From the NCBI RefSeq assembly GCF_001553455.1, contig NZ_BBOX01000108.1:1-44865 (forward strand): a stretch of 44,865 bases of DNA, given 5' to 3'. The notes under the pieces were generated by a model. That model searched no databases. It saw only the letters and a program-made list of their open reading frames with translations, and had not been told where the DNA came from. A program made the translations under genes and the position numbers. The stretch's first letter is position 1; each line of letters opens with the position of its first letter. Positions 25,614 to 36,243 of this stretch are shown here, one piece after another. The DNA comes from Streptomyces hygroscopicus subsp. hygroscopicus (GTDB taxonomy: Bacteria > Actinomycetota > Actinomycetes > Streptomycetales > Streptomycetaceae).

Positions 25614-25946
25614 ATGATCTTCATCACCGCCAAGTTCCGCGTCCTGCCCGAGCACGCGGACGCCTGGCCCGAGATCACCCGGGAGTTCACGCAGGCGACC
25701 CGCGAGGAACCGGGGTGCCTGTGGTTCGACTGGGCCCGCAGCGTGGAGGACCCCACCGAGTACGTGCTGACCGAGGCGTTCCGCGACGACGAGGCCGGGG
25801 CGGCGCACGTCCGGTCCGACCACTTCACGACGGCGCGGCGGACGCTGCCTCCGCACCTCGCGGAGACGCCCCGCATCATCAATACGACCGTTCCCCAGGA
25901 CGACTGGTCCCGCCTGGGGGAGATGGCCGTACCGCAGCAGGACTGA
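25614..25946 (+). CDS. ABM-domain (antibiotic biosynthesis monooxygenase-like) protein
   Basis: This is a 110-aa single-domain dimeric alpha/beta protein of the ABM/YgiN group: MIFITAKFRVLPEH, then FTQATREEPGCLWFDWARS, then YVLTEAFRDDEAGAAHVRSDHF. Family members are cofactor-free quinol monooxygenases or dimeric heme-degrading proteins. The conserved E-PGC pattern and a His near residue 70 are present. The ATG at 25614 follows GGGAG. It lies 156 bp behind the alcohol dehydrogenase, after a hairpin, and may be a partly independent last gene of the operon. Substrate unknown. Confidence 0.85.
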   Translation: MIFITAKFRVLPEHADAWPEITREFTQATREEPGCLWFDWARSVEDPTEYVLTEAFRDDEAGAAHVRSDHFTTARRTLPPHLAETPRIINTTVPQDDWSRLGEMAVPQQD

Positions 25947-26031
25947 GGACCCGGACGCGGGCCGGTCGTGCGGTGCCCGGGGGTCAAGCACCGCGGACAC
26001 CGGCGGTCCGCCCCCGCGCCACCGGGGACAG

Positions 26032-26062
26032 CCGGGCCGGGCCGCCGGGCGGTCCGGCCCGG
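26032..26062. terminator. Bidirectional hairpin between convergent genes
   Basis: CCGGGCCGG (26032-26040) pairs perfectly with CCGGCCCGG (26054-26062) around a 13-nt loop. It lies between the ABM gene and the convergent decarboxylase gene. Confidence 0.55.
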
Positions 26063-26087
26063 GCCGGCGGTCCGGCGGCCGGGTGTG

Positions 26088-27566
26088 TCAGTCGGCTCCG
26101 GTCCCCTCGACCAGGACGCGGATGGTGCGCAGCGTGGGGTCGGCGGCGTCGGGGAGGTTCATCCCGGCCTCCAGGCCCGTGCGCAGATAGTCCAGCACCG
26201 GCTGCTTCAGCACCTCGCCGGGCAGCACGGCCGGTATGCCCGGCGGGTACGGGGTGATCATCTCGGCCGCCACCCGGCCTGCCGCACCGGCCAGGGGCAC
26301 ATCCGCCACGGAGCCGAAGTAGGCGTCCCTCGGCAGACAGGACTGCTCCATCCGCAGCTCGCCCGGCGACGGCACGGCCACCTCGGGAACCGGCCGCAGC
26401 TCGTCCGCGTGGGCGGCCAGCTCGCGCAGCGCCGCCAGCAGCGCCCCGGTCGTCGAGTCGTCGTCCGCGTGGGTCAGCTGGGTGCTGATCCGCCGGTGGT
26501 CGGCCAGATGGGCGTTGACGTCGTGGTGTTCCCGGAGCCAGTCGGCCGCCCGGTAGCCGCTCACGCCCAGACCGGTGAGGTCGATGACGACCGGGAGCGG
26601 GTCGAAGTCGGCGGCGAGGCCGGGGCCCACGTAGTCCGCGCGCCCGTCCACGTGCAGGCCGTCGATGGCCCCGATCTCCTCGCGCACCGCGTGCGCCCGC
26701 CGCAGGGCCGCGCCGAGCAGGGCCTCGCCGTGCGACACCATCTGCCGGCGCCACCCGTCCATCCCCGCGTAGAGGAGCACCGACGGACTGGTGGTGCCGA
26801 GCAGATCGGCGCGTGACGTCAGCACGGCCGGATCGATCAGATCGCCCTGCAGGTGGAAGACCGAGCCCTGCTCCAGGCCGCTGCCCATCTTGTGGATGCT
26901 GGTCACGCACACGTCCGCGCCCGCGTCCATGGCCCAGCTCGGCAGCTCCGGGCAGAACGGCAGATGCGCTCCCCACGCCTCGTCGACGATCAGCGGGCGC
27001 CCGCGCCGGTGGCAGACCTCGGCGATCCGCGCCAGATCGGCGCAGGCCCCGTACGGAGTGGGGCTGGTCACCAGGGCGCCCTTGGCCTCCGGGTGCTCAG
27101 CGAAGGCCCGTTCGAACGAGGCGGCGGAGGGCGGATGCGCGATATGGCGGTCCCGGTCCCACTCGGGTTCCACCCAGACCGGGCGGACCCCGGAGATGAT
27201 CAGGCCGGAGACCACCGACTTGTGCGCGTCACGGCCCACCAGCAAGGTCTCATGGGGACCGGCCACCGCCAGCATCGCCGCCTTGACGGACAGCGAACTG
27301 CCGCAGGTCGAGAAGAAGGTGTGGTCGGCGTGCACCGCGTCCGCCATCAGCGCCTCGGCGCGCTCCAGCACATGGCCCGACTGCAGCCGGTCGTCCAGGC
27401 CGCCGAAGGCGAGGACGTCGGCGCGGAACACCTCGTCCCCCAGGATCTTGGCGACCTCCGGGTCGGCGCCCCGGCCCTGCTTGTGACCGGGCGGGGTGAA
27501 CGGGAGGTACCCACGCTCGTGATACCGGGCGAGGGCCTCCAGGACAGGAGCCTCCGTGTGATCCAT
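26088..27566 (-). CDS. Orn/Lys/Arg-type PLP decarboxylase (fold I)
   Basis: This is a 492-aa PLP enzyme of the bacterial Orn/Lys/Arg decarboxylase family, the short form without the N-terminal wing domain of the inducible enteric enzymes. It opens with the family motif YLPFTPPGHKQGRG. DEAWGAH at 195-201 carries the Asp that binds the pyridine nitrogen. The PLP Lys is 226 in SIHKMGSG. A C-terminal domain with ITPYPPGIPAVLPGE follows. It should decarboxylate lysine, ornithine or arginine to a polyamine precursor in the cytoplasm; the specificity cannot be read. The ATG at 27564-27566 starts at MDHTEAPVLEAL, with only a weak RBS; an ATG 57 bp upstream is an alternative. It lies 82 bp downstream of the DUF6328 gene. 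Confidence 0.92.
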   Translation of the reverse strand: MDHTEAPVLEALARYHERGYLPFTPPGHKQGRGADPEVAKILGDEVFRADVLAFGGLDDRLQSGHVLERAEALMADAVHADHTFFSTCGSSLSVKAAMLAVAGPHETLLVGRDAHKSVVSGLIISGVRPVWVEPEWDRDRHIAHPPSAASFERAFAEHPEAKGALVTSPTPYGACADLARIAEVCHRRGRPLIVDEAWGAHLPFCPELPSWAMDAGADVCVTSIHKMGSGLEQGSVFHLQGDLIDPAVLTSRADLLGTTSPSVLLYAGMDGWRRQMVSHGEALLGAALRRAHAVREEIGAIDGLHVDGRADYVGPGLAADFDPLPVVIDLTGLGVSGYRAADWLREHHDVNAHLADHRRISTQLTHADDDSTTGALLAALRELAAHADELRPVPEVAVPSPGELRMEQSCLPRDAYFGSVADVPLAGAAGRVAAEMITPYPPGIPAVLPGEVLKQPVLDYLRTGLEAGMNLPDAADPTLRTIRVLVEGTGAD

Positions 27567-27648
27567 GCCTGCCGGGTGCCCCGCCGCGCGGCGGGAAAAC
27601 CGGGCGGCACCGGGCCGGGCCACCGGGCGGGGCGGCCCACGGCACCGC

Positions 27649-28185
27649 TCACCGGCCCTTTCGGGTCCGGTGGAACAGCACCGCCGCGGGGACGAACCAG
27701 CAGCTCACGAACCACACCAGGGCCCCGGCCGCCAGCCACATCGCGGTGGTGCCGGCCACCACGACCCGCAGGATCAGCAGCAGTGCCGACGCCACCGTGC
27801 ACAACAGCAGCACCAGCCCGGCCACGGTGAAGCGGGAGGCCCAGTGCACGGTTTCCGGTTTCAGCCGCCGTCCGGTGACGATCCGGTGCAGGGAGACCGG
27901 GGCGATCAGCGCGCCGGTGGCCGCCGCGCCCAGCAGGACGGTCACGACGTAGATGGACCGGTCCACCTGGCCGAGATCCTGGAACCGCGGGGTGAAGGCG
28001 ACCGTGAGCAGGAACGCGAACAGAATCTGCACGCCCGTCTGCGTCACCCGCACCTCCTGCAGCAACTCGGCCCACTTGCGGTCCGCCCGCTCCTCCCGGG
28101 TCTCCGTACGGCCGGACCGGGTCTCCGCGCGGCCGGACGGCGCTTCGCGGCCGTGCTGCTCAGGCCCCTCGTGGTCCTCGTGCAT
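27649..28185 (-). CDS. DUF6328-family membrane protein
   Basis: This is a 178-aa protein with a charged N-terminal 45 residues (His/Glu/Arg-rich), then RADRKWAELLQEVRVTQTGVQILFAFLLTVAF, the signature start of the DUF6328 family. Four hydrophobic segments follow (about 50-70, 80-103, 117-140 and 145-165), and the C-terminus is basic (FHRTRKGR). Function unknown; it is predicted to be an integral membrane protein. The ATG at 28183-28185 is preceded by a very strong GAAGGAGG. Confidence 0.82.
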   Translation of the reverse strand: MHEDHEGPEQHGREAPSGRAETRSGRTETREERADRKWAELLQEVRVTQTGVQILFAFLLTVAFTPRFQDLGQVDRSIYVVTVLLGAAATGALIAPVSLHRIVTGRRLKPETVHWASRFTVAGLVLLLCTVASALLLILRVVVAGTTAMWLAAGALVWFVSCWFVPAAVLFHRTRKGR

Positions 28186-28386
28186 CAACAGACCTCCTTC
28201 GCGTCCCCCACGCTTTCCCGGTACCGCGGAAGGCGAACGTGGCACCCGGCCCGGTACGCCGACGGGCACCTGAGCAGCGCGGCCGCACCGGGATGCGTGC
28301 CTCCACGACGCGTCGGGCGGCCGGGCCCGCGGGCCCGGCCGCCGGGGAGGGCCCGCCCGGGGCGGTGGCGGCTCAGGCGGTGGCCG

Positions 28387-28464
28387 CACACACGGTGACC
28401 CTCGGACGGTGGCACACACGGTGACCCTCGGGCGGTGGCGCACACGGTCGCCCTCGGGCGGTGG
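28387..28464. repeat. 26-bp tandem repeat, three copies
   Basis: Units at 28387, 28413 and 28439 share the core CACACGGTGACCCTCGGGCG with 1-3 differences. They lie in the gap between the DUF6328 and DUF6480 genes, just past the end of the latter. Confidence 0.85.
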
Positions 28465-28482
28465 CCGCTCAGCTGGGGCCGC

Positions 28483-28716
28483 TCACACGGTGGCCGCGAA
28501 CGCGACGCAGAACGCCACGAAGAGCAGCACCAGGACCAGGATGAGGATCGTCGGGCCCTTCGCCCAGCCCTTGGTGGGGTTGTACGTCTCCTCCGGCCCC
28601 GCGTCCAGGGTGCTGCCTTCGGCCGGTGGGGTCTCCTCCGGGGGCACGCCACCGCTCTGCGGGAGTCCGGGACTGCGGTCCGGGCCCTGGTCAGGGGCCG
28701 GGTCGTGCTGGTTCAT
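28483..28716 (-). CDS. DUF6480-family small membrane protein
   Basis: This is a 77-aa protein. The N-terminal 45 residues are Pro/Gly/Glu-rich (with GGVPPEETPPAEGST, the recognisable family motif). They are followed by a Trp-containing hinge and one transmembrane helix (residues about 54-76, ILILVLVLLFVAFCVAFAA). The topology is probably a single-pass protein with a disordered N-terminal tail. Function unknown. It lies between the ClpC-like gene and DUF6328 on the same strand; GGAG is about 10 nt upstream of the ATG. Confidence 0.8.
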   Translation of the reverse strand: MNQHDPAPDQGPDRSPGLPQSGGVPPEETPPAEGSTLDAGPEETYNPTKGWAKGPTILILVLVLLFVAFCVAFAATV

Positions 28717-28865
28717 CGCCGATGCGCTCCTTTCCGCCGTCGGCGTGCCGCCGGGACGCCGGGGACACGTCGCACATGGTGCGTTCCGCGGACCGCCTCG
28801 CTCTCTCCACGGTACGGCGGAGCGACACGGCGGAGGACGGACCAGGTCAAGCCCGGTTCACCGGT

Positions 28866-31415
<2,550 letters not shown>

Positions 31416-31591
31416 GGCCTTCCGTTCCGCGGCTCCGGCCGGAGGTCCGGTCCGGCGCCGCTGTACTGGTAGGCGTAGATCCTTGCGGGTCGCGGGTGCC
31501 CGGAAGGGGTCCGGGATACACCTGCGCTTCCGCGCGGGGCCGTCCGTGGGCGTCGCGGCCGCCGTTTGCCGTGGCGCGGCCCGCCCGCGGG

Positions 31592-32290
31592 TCAGCCGTG
31601 GTCCGCGTCGAGGTTCTTCTCGCTCCAGATGCCCCGTACGTGGCCGATGTGGCGGCGCATGAGGGCTTCGGCGCCGTCCGCGTCACCGGCCTCGATGAGG
31701 TCGAGCAGTTCGGTGTGCTCGTGGGAGGAGCTGAACAGCGCGCCGCCCTCGGGAAGCATGCGCAGGCCGTAGATCCGGGAGCTGGTGCGCAGGGACTTCA
31801 CCGTCTCCAGCAGGCGGGGGTTGCCGGCCAGTTCCAGCAGCGCGAGGTGGAACTGCATGTCGATGGTGACGTGTGCGATGAAGTCGCGGCGGGCCGCCGC
31901 CTTTTCGATGCCCGCCGCCAGGGGCCGCAGCCGCTCCAGCGTTTCCGCCGAGACGCCTTGTTCGGTGATGCGGCGGACGGTGGGCGGTTCGATGAGCGCC
32001 CTCAGCTCGGTGATGTCGTCGAGCTCCTTCGGGGACAGGGCGGTGACCCGGAAGCCCTTGTTGCGGACGACTTCGACGAGTCCCTCTTTGGCGAGGTCGA
32101 GCAGCGCCTCGCGGACGGGGGTCGGGGAGACGCCGAACTGCTCGGCGAGGCTGGGGGCGGAGTAGACGGCGCCCGGCTTCATCTCTCCCGAGATCACCGC
32201 TCCGCGGAGGGTTTCGGTGATCTCCTCGCGGAGGTTGCGGCGTCCGCGGAACGAAGGCAGGCGCACCGTCGTGCCGTCGTCCGCGCTCAT
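31592..32290 (-). CDS. GntR-family (FadR-type) transcriptional regulator
   Basis: This is a 232-aa regulator. The N-terminal winged helix is at residues 15-85 (REEITETLRGAVISGEMKPG, then SLAEQFGVSPTPVREALLDLAKEGLV). The C-terminal FCD domain has metal-type His residues (IDMQFHLALLELAGNP, SSSHEHTELL, RRHIGHV). FadR-type GntR proteins with an FCD domain usually repress catabolic operons and respond to an organic acid. It lies 234 bp behind the hydroxyproline genes on the same strand and has its own dyad-containing promoter (32376-32396). It is the natural candidate regulator of that operon. The ATG at 32288-32290 is preceded by GAGGAC. Confidence 0.92.
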   Translation of the reverse strand: MSADDGTTVRLPSFRGRRNLREEITETLRGAVISGEMKPGAVYSAPSLAEQFGVSPTPVREALLDLAKEGLVEVVRNKGFRVTALSPKELDDITELRALIEPPTVRRITEQGVSAETLERLRPLAAGIEKAAARRDFIAHVTIDMQFHLALLELAGNPRLLETVKSLRTSSRIYGLRMLPEGGALFSSSHEHTELLDLIEAGDADGAEALMRRHIGHVRGIWSEKNLDADHG

Positions 32291-32375
32291 GTCCGTCGTC
32301 CTCACTGTCGCCAGCACCGTCGTTCCGGCCTCGCCCCGCGGTGGGAGCGGTGGCCTTGGCGATCCTATACCGGGG

Positions 32376-32396
32376 TGCGCTATGTGCTGTATCGCA
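32376..32396 (-). promoter_or_regulatory. 7-7-7 inverted repeat upstream of the GntR gene
   Basis: TGCGCTA and TATCGCA (six of seven complementary) are separated by 7 nt and lie about 86-106 bp upstream of the GntR start codon. A TATAGGAT-like -10 (minus strand, about 32363-32370) is adjacent. This may be the autoregulatory operator. Confidence 0.45.
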
Positions 32397-32523
32397 TGGT
32401 CGCGCGTACCGTGGCGACGTCCCCGGTGAACCGGCTGGTACGGGGCGCGTACCGGCGTGAGCCGACCGGTGCGCGCCCGGTGTCCGCCGGCCCGTTTCAG
32501 GTGCGGCGCCCCGCCACCGGCGG

Positions 32524-33525
32524 TCACAGTGCGAACCCCGCGGGGAAGGGGTCGTCCGGGTCGCGCAGGTACTGGGCGGTCCCGGTGATCCAGGCGCGGC
32601 CGGTGACGGTGGGGATGACCGCCGGCCGGCCGGCGACCTCGGTCTCCTCGACAAGTTCGCCGGTGAAGTGGGTGCCGATGAAGGACTCGTTGCGGAACGC
32701 GGTGTGCAGCGGCAGCTGTCCGCGGGCGTGCAGCTGTGCCATGCGGGCGCTGGTGCCGGTGCCGCAGGGAGAGCGGTCGAACATGCCCGGGTGGATGACC
32801 ATGGCGTGCCGGGAGTGAGCGGCCGTGGAGCCGGGGGCGGCCAGGTAGACGTGGTGGACGCCGTTGATCTCGGGGTTGCCGGGGTGGACGGGGCGGTCCT
32901 GTTCGTTGATGGCCGCCATGATGGCCAGGCCCGCCTCCATGATCCGGTTCTTGGCGGCCCGGTCGAAGGGGATCTTCAGGCCGTCCAGCTCGGCGATGGC
33001 GTAGAAGTTGCCGCCGAAGGCCATGTCGTAGGCGACCTCACCCCAGGGGGCCACCTCGACCGTGCGGTCCAGGGCGAGCGCGAACGCGGGTACGTTGCGC
33101 AGGGTGACGGCCTTGGCGGCGCCGTCCTCGACGCGGACGTCGGCCGTGACGAGCCCGGCGGGGGTGTCCAGGCGGATCGTGGTGACCGGCTCGTGGACGT
33201 CGGCCATGCCGGTTTCCACCAGGACGGTGGCCACGCCGATGGTGCCGTGCCCGCACATCGGCAGACAGCCGGAGACCTCGATGAACAGGACGCCGAAGTC
33301 CGCGTCCGGGCGGGTGGGGGGCTGGAGGATCGCCCCGCTCATCGCGGAGTGGCCGCGCGGCTCGTTCATCAGCAGGGTGCGGATGTGGTCGAGGTGGTCG
33401 ATGAAGTACCGGCGCCGGTCGGACATGGTGGCCCCGGGGACGACCCCGACGCCACCGGTGATGACCCGGGTCGGCATTCCCTCGGTGTGCGAGTCGACGG
33501 CGTGGAAGACCCGGTCGCTGCGCAT
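32524..33525 (-). CDS. 4-hydroxyproline 2-epimerase (proline racemase family)
   Basis: This is a 333-aa cofactor-independent enzyme of the proline racemase family. Both catalytic cysteines are present: Cys91 in MCGHG and Cys254 in SPCGTGTSA. That argues for racemase/epimerase activity rather than trans-3-hydroxyproline dehydratase, which has Thr at the second site. The predicted reaction is trans-4-hydroxy-L-proline to cis-4-hydroxy-D-proline, the first catabolic step. The ATG is 2 nt past the stop of the DapA-like gene. All remaining pathway genes except the semialdehyde dehydrogenase lie upstream on the same strand. Confidence 0.92.
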   Translation of the reverse strand: MRSDRVFHAVDSHTEGMPTRVITGGVGVVPGATMSDRRRYFIDHLDHIRTLLMNEPRGHSAMSGAILQPPTRPDADFGVLFIEVSGCLPMCGHGTIGVATVLVETGMADVHEPVTTIRLDTPAGLVTADVRVEDGAAKAVTLRNVPAFALALDRTVEVAPWGEVAYDMAFGGNFYAIAELDGLKIPFDRAAKNRIMEAGLAIMAAINEQDRPVHPGNPEINGVHHVYLAAPGSTAAHSRHAMVIHPGMFDRSPCGTGTSARMAQLHARGQLPLHTAFRNESFIGTHFTGELVEETEVAGRPAVIPTVTGRAWITGTAQYLRDPDDPFPAGFAL

Positions 33526-33527
33526 GC

Positions 33528-34433
33528 TCAGGTGAGTCCTTCCGCGATGGCCTTCTCGGTCGCCTCGCGCACCAGCGCCTCGTGTTCGGGGGTGAGCGGG
33601 AGGCGTGGCCGGCGGCAGGGGCCGCCGTGGCGGCCGACCAGGTCCATGCTGAACTTGATGGCCTGCACGAATTCGGTGCGCGAGTCCCAGCGCAGCAGCG
33701 GGTGCAGGGTGCGGTACAGGGGAAGCGCGGTGGCCAGGTCGCCCTGGGTGGCCGCCGCCCACAGCGCGGCGCAGGCGCGCGGGAAGGCGTTGGGGTAGCC
33801 CGCGATCCAGCCCGGCGATCCGGCGATCGCCATCTCCAGGGCCAGGTCGTCGGTGCCGGCCAGGACGTCAAGACCCGGGGCGAGTTCGGTGATCTGGTAG
33901 AAGCGGCGGATGTCGCCGGAGAACTCCTTGACCGCGACGATCAGGCCCTCGGCGTACAGCTCGGCGAGCAGTTCGGGGACGAGGTCGACCTTGGTGTCGT
34001 GCGGGTTGTTGTAGGCCACCACCGGCACACCGGCCCGGGCGACCCGGCGGTAGTGGTCGATGACGGCCCGGTGGTCGGCGCGGTAGGAGTTGGGCGGGAG
34101 CAGCATCACGGCCGGGGCGCCGGCCTCAGCGGCCTGTTCGGCCCAGCGCCGGGCCTCGTCCGCGCCGTAGGCGGCGACGCCCGGCATGACGGTGAAGCCT
34201 TCCGGGGCGGCGGACAGGGCGGTGGTGACCACCCTGGCGCGCTCCTCGGGGGACAGGTTCTGGTACTCGCCGAGGGAGCCGTTGGGCGTCACGCCGTCGC
34301 AGCCGTTCGCGGCGAGCCAGGCGATGTGGCCGGCGTAGGTGTCGAAGTCGATGGCCGGTCCCCCGCTCCGCGCCGCGCGCAGGGGCAGGGCGGTGGCGAC
34401 CAGTACCCCGTGCCAGGGCTTCGCCCGCGTCAT
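33528..34433 (-). CDS. DapA-family lyase, probable pyrroline-4-hydroxy-2-carboxylate deaminase
   Basis: This is a 301-aa (beta/alpha)8 class I aldolase-type enzyme. The motif TPNGSLGEY (49-57) replaces the GTTGE of authentic DapA. Tyr141 (VVAYNNP) and the Schiff-base Lys169 (VAVKEFSGD) are in place. In hydroxyproline clusters this family converts 1-pyrroline-4-hydroxy-2-carboxylate to alpha-ketoglutarate semialdehyde plus ammonia. Context strongly supports that assignment over a DHDPS role. The ATG at 34431-34433 has AGGACTC just upstream. A separate AT-rich dyad (34472-34483) precedes the gene, so it may also have its own promoter within the cluster. Confidence 0.88.
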   Translation of the reverse strand: MTRAKPWHGVLVATALPLRAARSGGPAIDFDTYAGHIAWLAANGCDGVTPNGSLGEYQNLSPEERARVVTTALSAAPEGFTVMPGVAAYGADEARRWAEQAAEAGAPAVMLLPPNSYRADHRAVIDHYRRVARAGVPVVAYNNPHDTKVDLVPELLAELYAEGLIVAVKEFSGDIRRFYQITELAPGLDVLAGTDDLALEMAIAGSPGWIAGYPNAFPRACAALWAAATQGDLATALPLYRTLHPLLRWDSRTEFVQAIKFSMDLVGRHGGPCRRPRLPLTPEHEALVREATEKAIAEGLT

Positions 34434-34471
34434 GAGTCCTCCATGTGGTCGGTGAGCCACCGTCAGAATCA

Positions 34472-34483
34472 GTAATATATTAC
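34472..34483 (-). promoter_or_regulatory. AT-rich perfect palindrome GTAATATATTAC
   Basis: This 12-nt perfect palindrome lies in a short AT-rich stretch (AATCAGTAATATATTACATT), 39 bp upstream of the DapA-like gene. In such GC-rich DNA it stands out. It resembles FadR-type GntR operators and is a candidate site for the local GntR protein. Confidence 0.55.
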
Positions 34484-34535
34484 ATTACACACCTCGGGAG
34501 TCCCTGTCACCGGTGGCGCGGGAAACCTTCCCCGG

Positions 34536-35981
34536 TCAGCCACCGCCGCTGTCGTCGCCGCCGCTGTCGTCGCCGGCGGCGAGGGCGCCCAGCGTGAGGG
34601 GGTGCGCGATCGGCCGGGTGGCCATACCGCGCAGGTCGTCGGCGGTGGGCCGGCGGCCGGTGGCGCGGGCGACGAGACAGGTGGTGGCATAACCGCAGAC
34701 ACGGCCCTGGCACAGGCCCATGCCGGGGCGGGCGTAGAGCTTGACCGCGCGGGGGTCGGTCGCGCCGAGGTCGTCGACCGCCTCGCGGATGGCGCCGGCG
34801 GTGACCTCCTCGCAGCGGCAGACGGTGGTGTCCCGCTCCAGCCAGGTCTGCCAGCCGTCGGGCACCGGATACGCCCGGTGCAGCGCGGCGGCGAACGACC
34901 GCTGGGCGGCACGCCGCCTGAGCAGCCCGGCCAGGCGCCGGCGGTCGGGGGCGGAGCCGGTGGTCGCGTACGCGGCGTGCAGTCCGGCCAGCTCTCCTTC
35001 GACGGCGCTGAGCTGGGCGCCGCCGACCCCGCACGCCTCACCGGCGACGTAGACGCCGTCCACCGAGGCGCGCTGCCGGGCGTCGACGCGGGCGACGAGG
35101 CTGCCGTCGGCGTCCCGCCTCATCGCGCAGCCGAGTTGCAGGGGGATCTCGGTCTGCGGGGTGAAGCCGTAGCCGACCGCGACGGTGTCGCAGTCGATCT
35201 CGCGGGTGCTGCCGGGCACGATCCGCCACCGCTGGTCCAGCCGGGCGACGGTGGCCCCGGTGACGGTGGCGGTGCCGTGTGCGGCGACGACGGTGGTGCG
35301 GGTGCGGTAGGGGACGCGGTGTCTGAGGAGGGTGCCCAGGTATCCGGCGCCCTCGGCGAGTTTGGGCAGGTTGCGCAGGGTGGCGAGCGGGTGCCGGCCG
35401 AAGGCGGTGGGCAGTCCCGCCTCGAAGACGCCGACGACCCGCACCCCGGCTTCGGCCAGCCCGGCCGCCACGGGGAGCAGGAAGGGCCCGGTGCCCGCGA
35501 CCGCGATCCGCCGGCCGGCCGGCACGCCGTGGCCCTTGAGGAGGGCCTGGACGGCGCCGGCGGTGAACACCCCGGGGGTGGTCCAGCCGGGGAACGGCAG
35601 TTGGCGGTCGTAGGCGCCGGTCGCGACGATCACGGCCTTGGCGCGGACGGTGCGCGGGCTCCCCTCACGCGTGGCGTGCACGGTGAAACCCGCCTCGGTG
35701 CGCTCCACGTGCCAGACGCAGTGGCCGGGCCGGTAGTCCGCCCCGTGGGCGCTCAGGCCCCGGCGCAGCCGCCGGAAATGGCCCCAGCCGTGGTGGAGGG
35801 CTCCCTCGTCGCCCTCGCGGTGGCGCCAGTACTGCCCGCCCGGACGTGCCCCGGCGTCGATCAGGACGGTCCCGGCGCCCTGTCCCGCGGCGGCGACGGC
35901 CGCGGCCAGACCGGCCGGGCCCGCGCCGAGTACGGCGATGTCGTACCGGGTGCCGGGCCGCTCAGCAGGCGAGGTCGTCAC
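34536..35981 (-). CDS. FAD/NAD-type oxidoreductase subunit with BFD-like [2Fe-2S] domain (D-hydroxyproline dehydrogenase)
   Basis: This is a 481-aa protein. An N-terminal FAD Rossmann motif is at 19-24 (GAGPAG), a second nucleotide-binding motif mid-protein (AVAGTGPFLLPVA), and the FAD-closing YVAGEACGVGG near 315. A C-terminal BFD-like region follows, with CRCEE and later LCQGRVCG supplying four Cys for an iron-sulfur cluster. The tail is GDDSGGDDSGGG, from a duplicated DNA segment. This is the alpha-type subunit of heterotrimeric D-hydroxyproline (or octopine/nopaline-type) dehydrogenases. The start is a GTG after GGAAGGAG, overlapping the 2Fe-2S gene by 20 bp. It works with the next two gene products. 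Confidence 0.9.
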   Translation of the reverse strand: MTTSPAERPGTRYDIAVLGAGPAGLAAAVAAAGQGAGTVLIDAGARPGGQYWRHREGDEGALHHGWGHFRRLRRGLSAHGADYRPGHCVWHVERTEAGFTVHATREGSPRTVRAKAVIVATGAYDRQLPFPGWTTPGVFTAGAVQALLKGHGVPAGRRIAVAGTGPFLLPVAAGLAEAGVRVVGVFEAGLPTAFGRHPLATLRNLPKLAEGAGYLGTLLRHRVPYRTRTTVVAAHGTATVTGATVARLDQRWRIVPGSTREIDCDTVAVGYGFTPQTEIPLQLGCAMRRDADGSLVARVDARQRASVDGVYVAGEACGVGGAQLSAVEGELAGLHAAYATTGSAPDRRRLAGLLRRRAAQRSFAAALHRAYPVPDGWQTWLERDTTVCRCEEVTAGAIREAVDDLGATDPRAVKLYARPGMGLCQGRVCGYATTCLVARATGRRPTADDLRGMATRPIAHPLTLGALAAGDDSGGDDSGGG

Positions 35982-36243
35982 GGCCCGCTCCTTCCTGGGT
36001 GCTCACCACGTCGCCGGGCCGGACCTCGGCGAGACAGGCCCGGTGGTTGGGGGTTCCGTTGATGGTGACCAGGCAGTCGAAGCACACCCCGATGCCGCAG
36101 AACACCCCGCGCGGGCGTCCTTCGGCGCGGGTGTGCCGCCAGGAGCGGTGCCCGGCGGCGATCAGGGCGGCGGCGACGCTCTGTCCGGGCTCCGCCCGGA
36201 CGAGCCGGCCGTCGAAGGTGAAGGCGAACGGTGGCGGGGTCAT
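35962..36243 (-). CDS. Small (2Fe-2S)-binding subunit of D-hydroxyproline dehydrogenase
   Basis: This is a 93-aa ferredoxin-like protein with cysteines at 49, 54, 57 and 70 in the pattern C-G-I-G-V-C-F-D-C plus a distal C. That pattern is typical of the small subunit of sarcosine-oxidase-like and hydroxyproline dehydrogenases. Its ATG overlaps the stop of the upstream FAD gene (ATGA), and its 3' end overlaps the GTG start of the larger FAD subunit. Production of the three subunits is therefore coupled. It should carry electrons between the flavin centres toward the respiratory chain. Confidence 0.92.
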   Translation of the reverse strand: MTPPPFAFTFDGRLVRAEPGQSVAAALIAAGHRSWRHTRAEGRPRGVFCGIGVCFDCLVTINGTPNHRACLAEVRPGDVVSTQEGAGRDDLAC

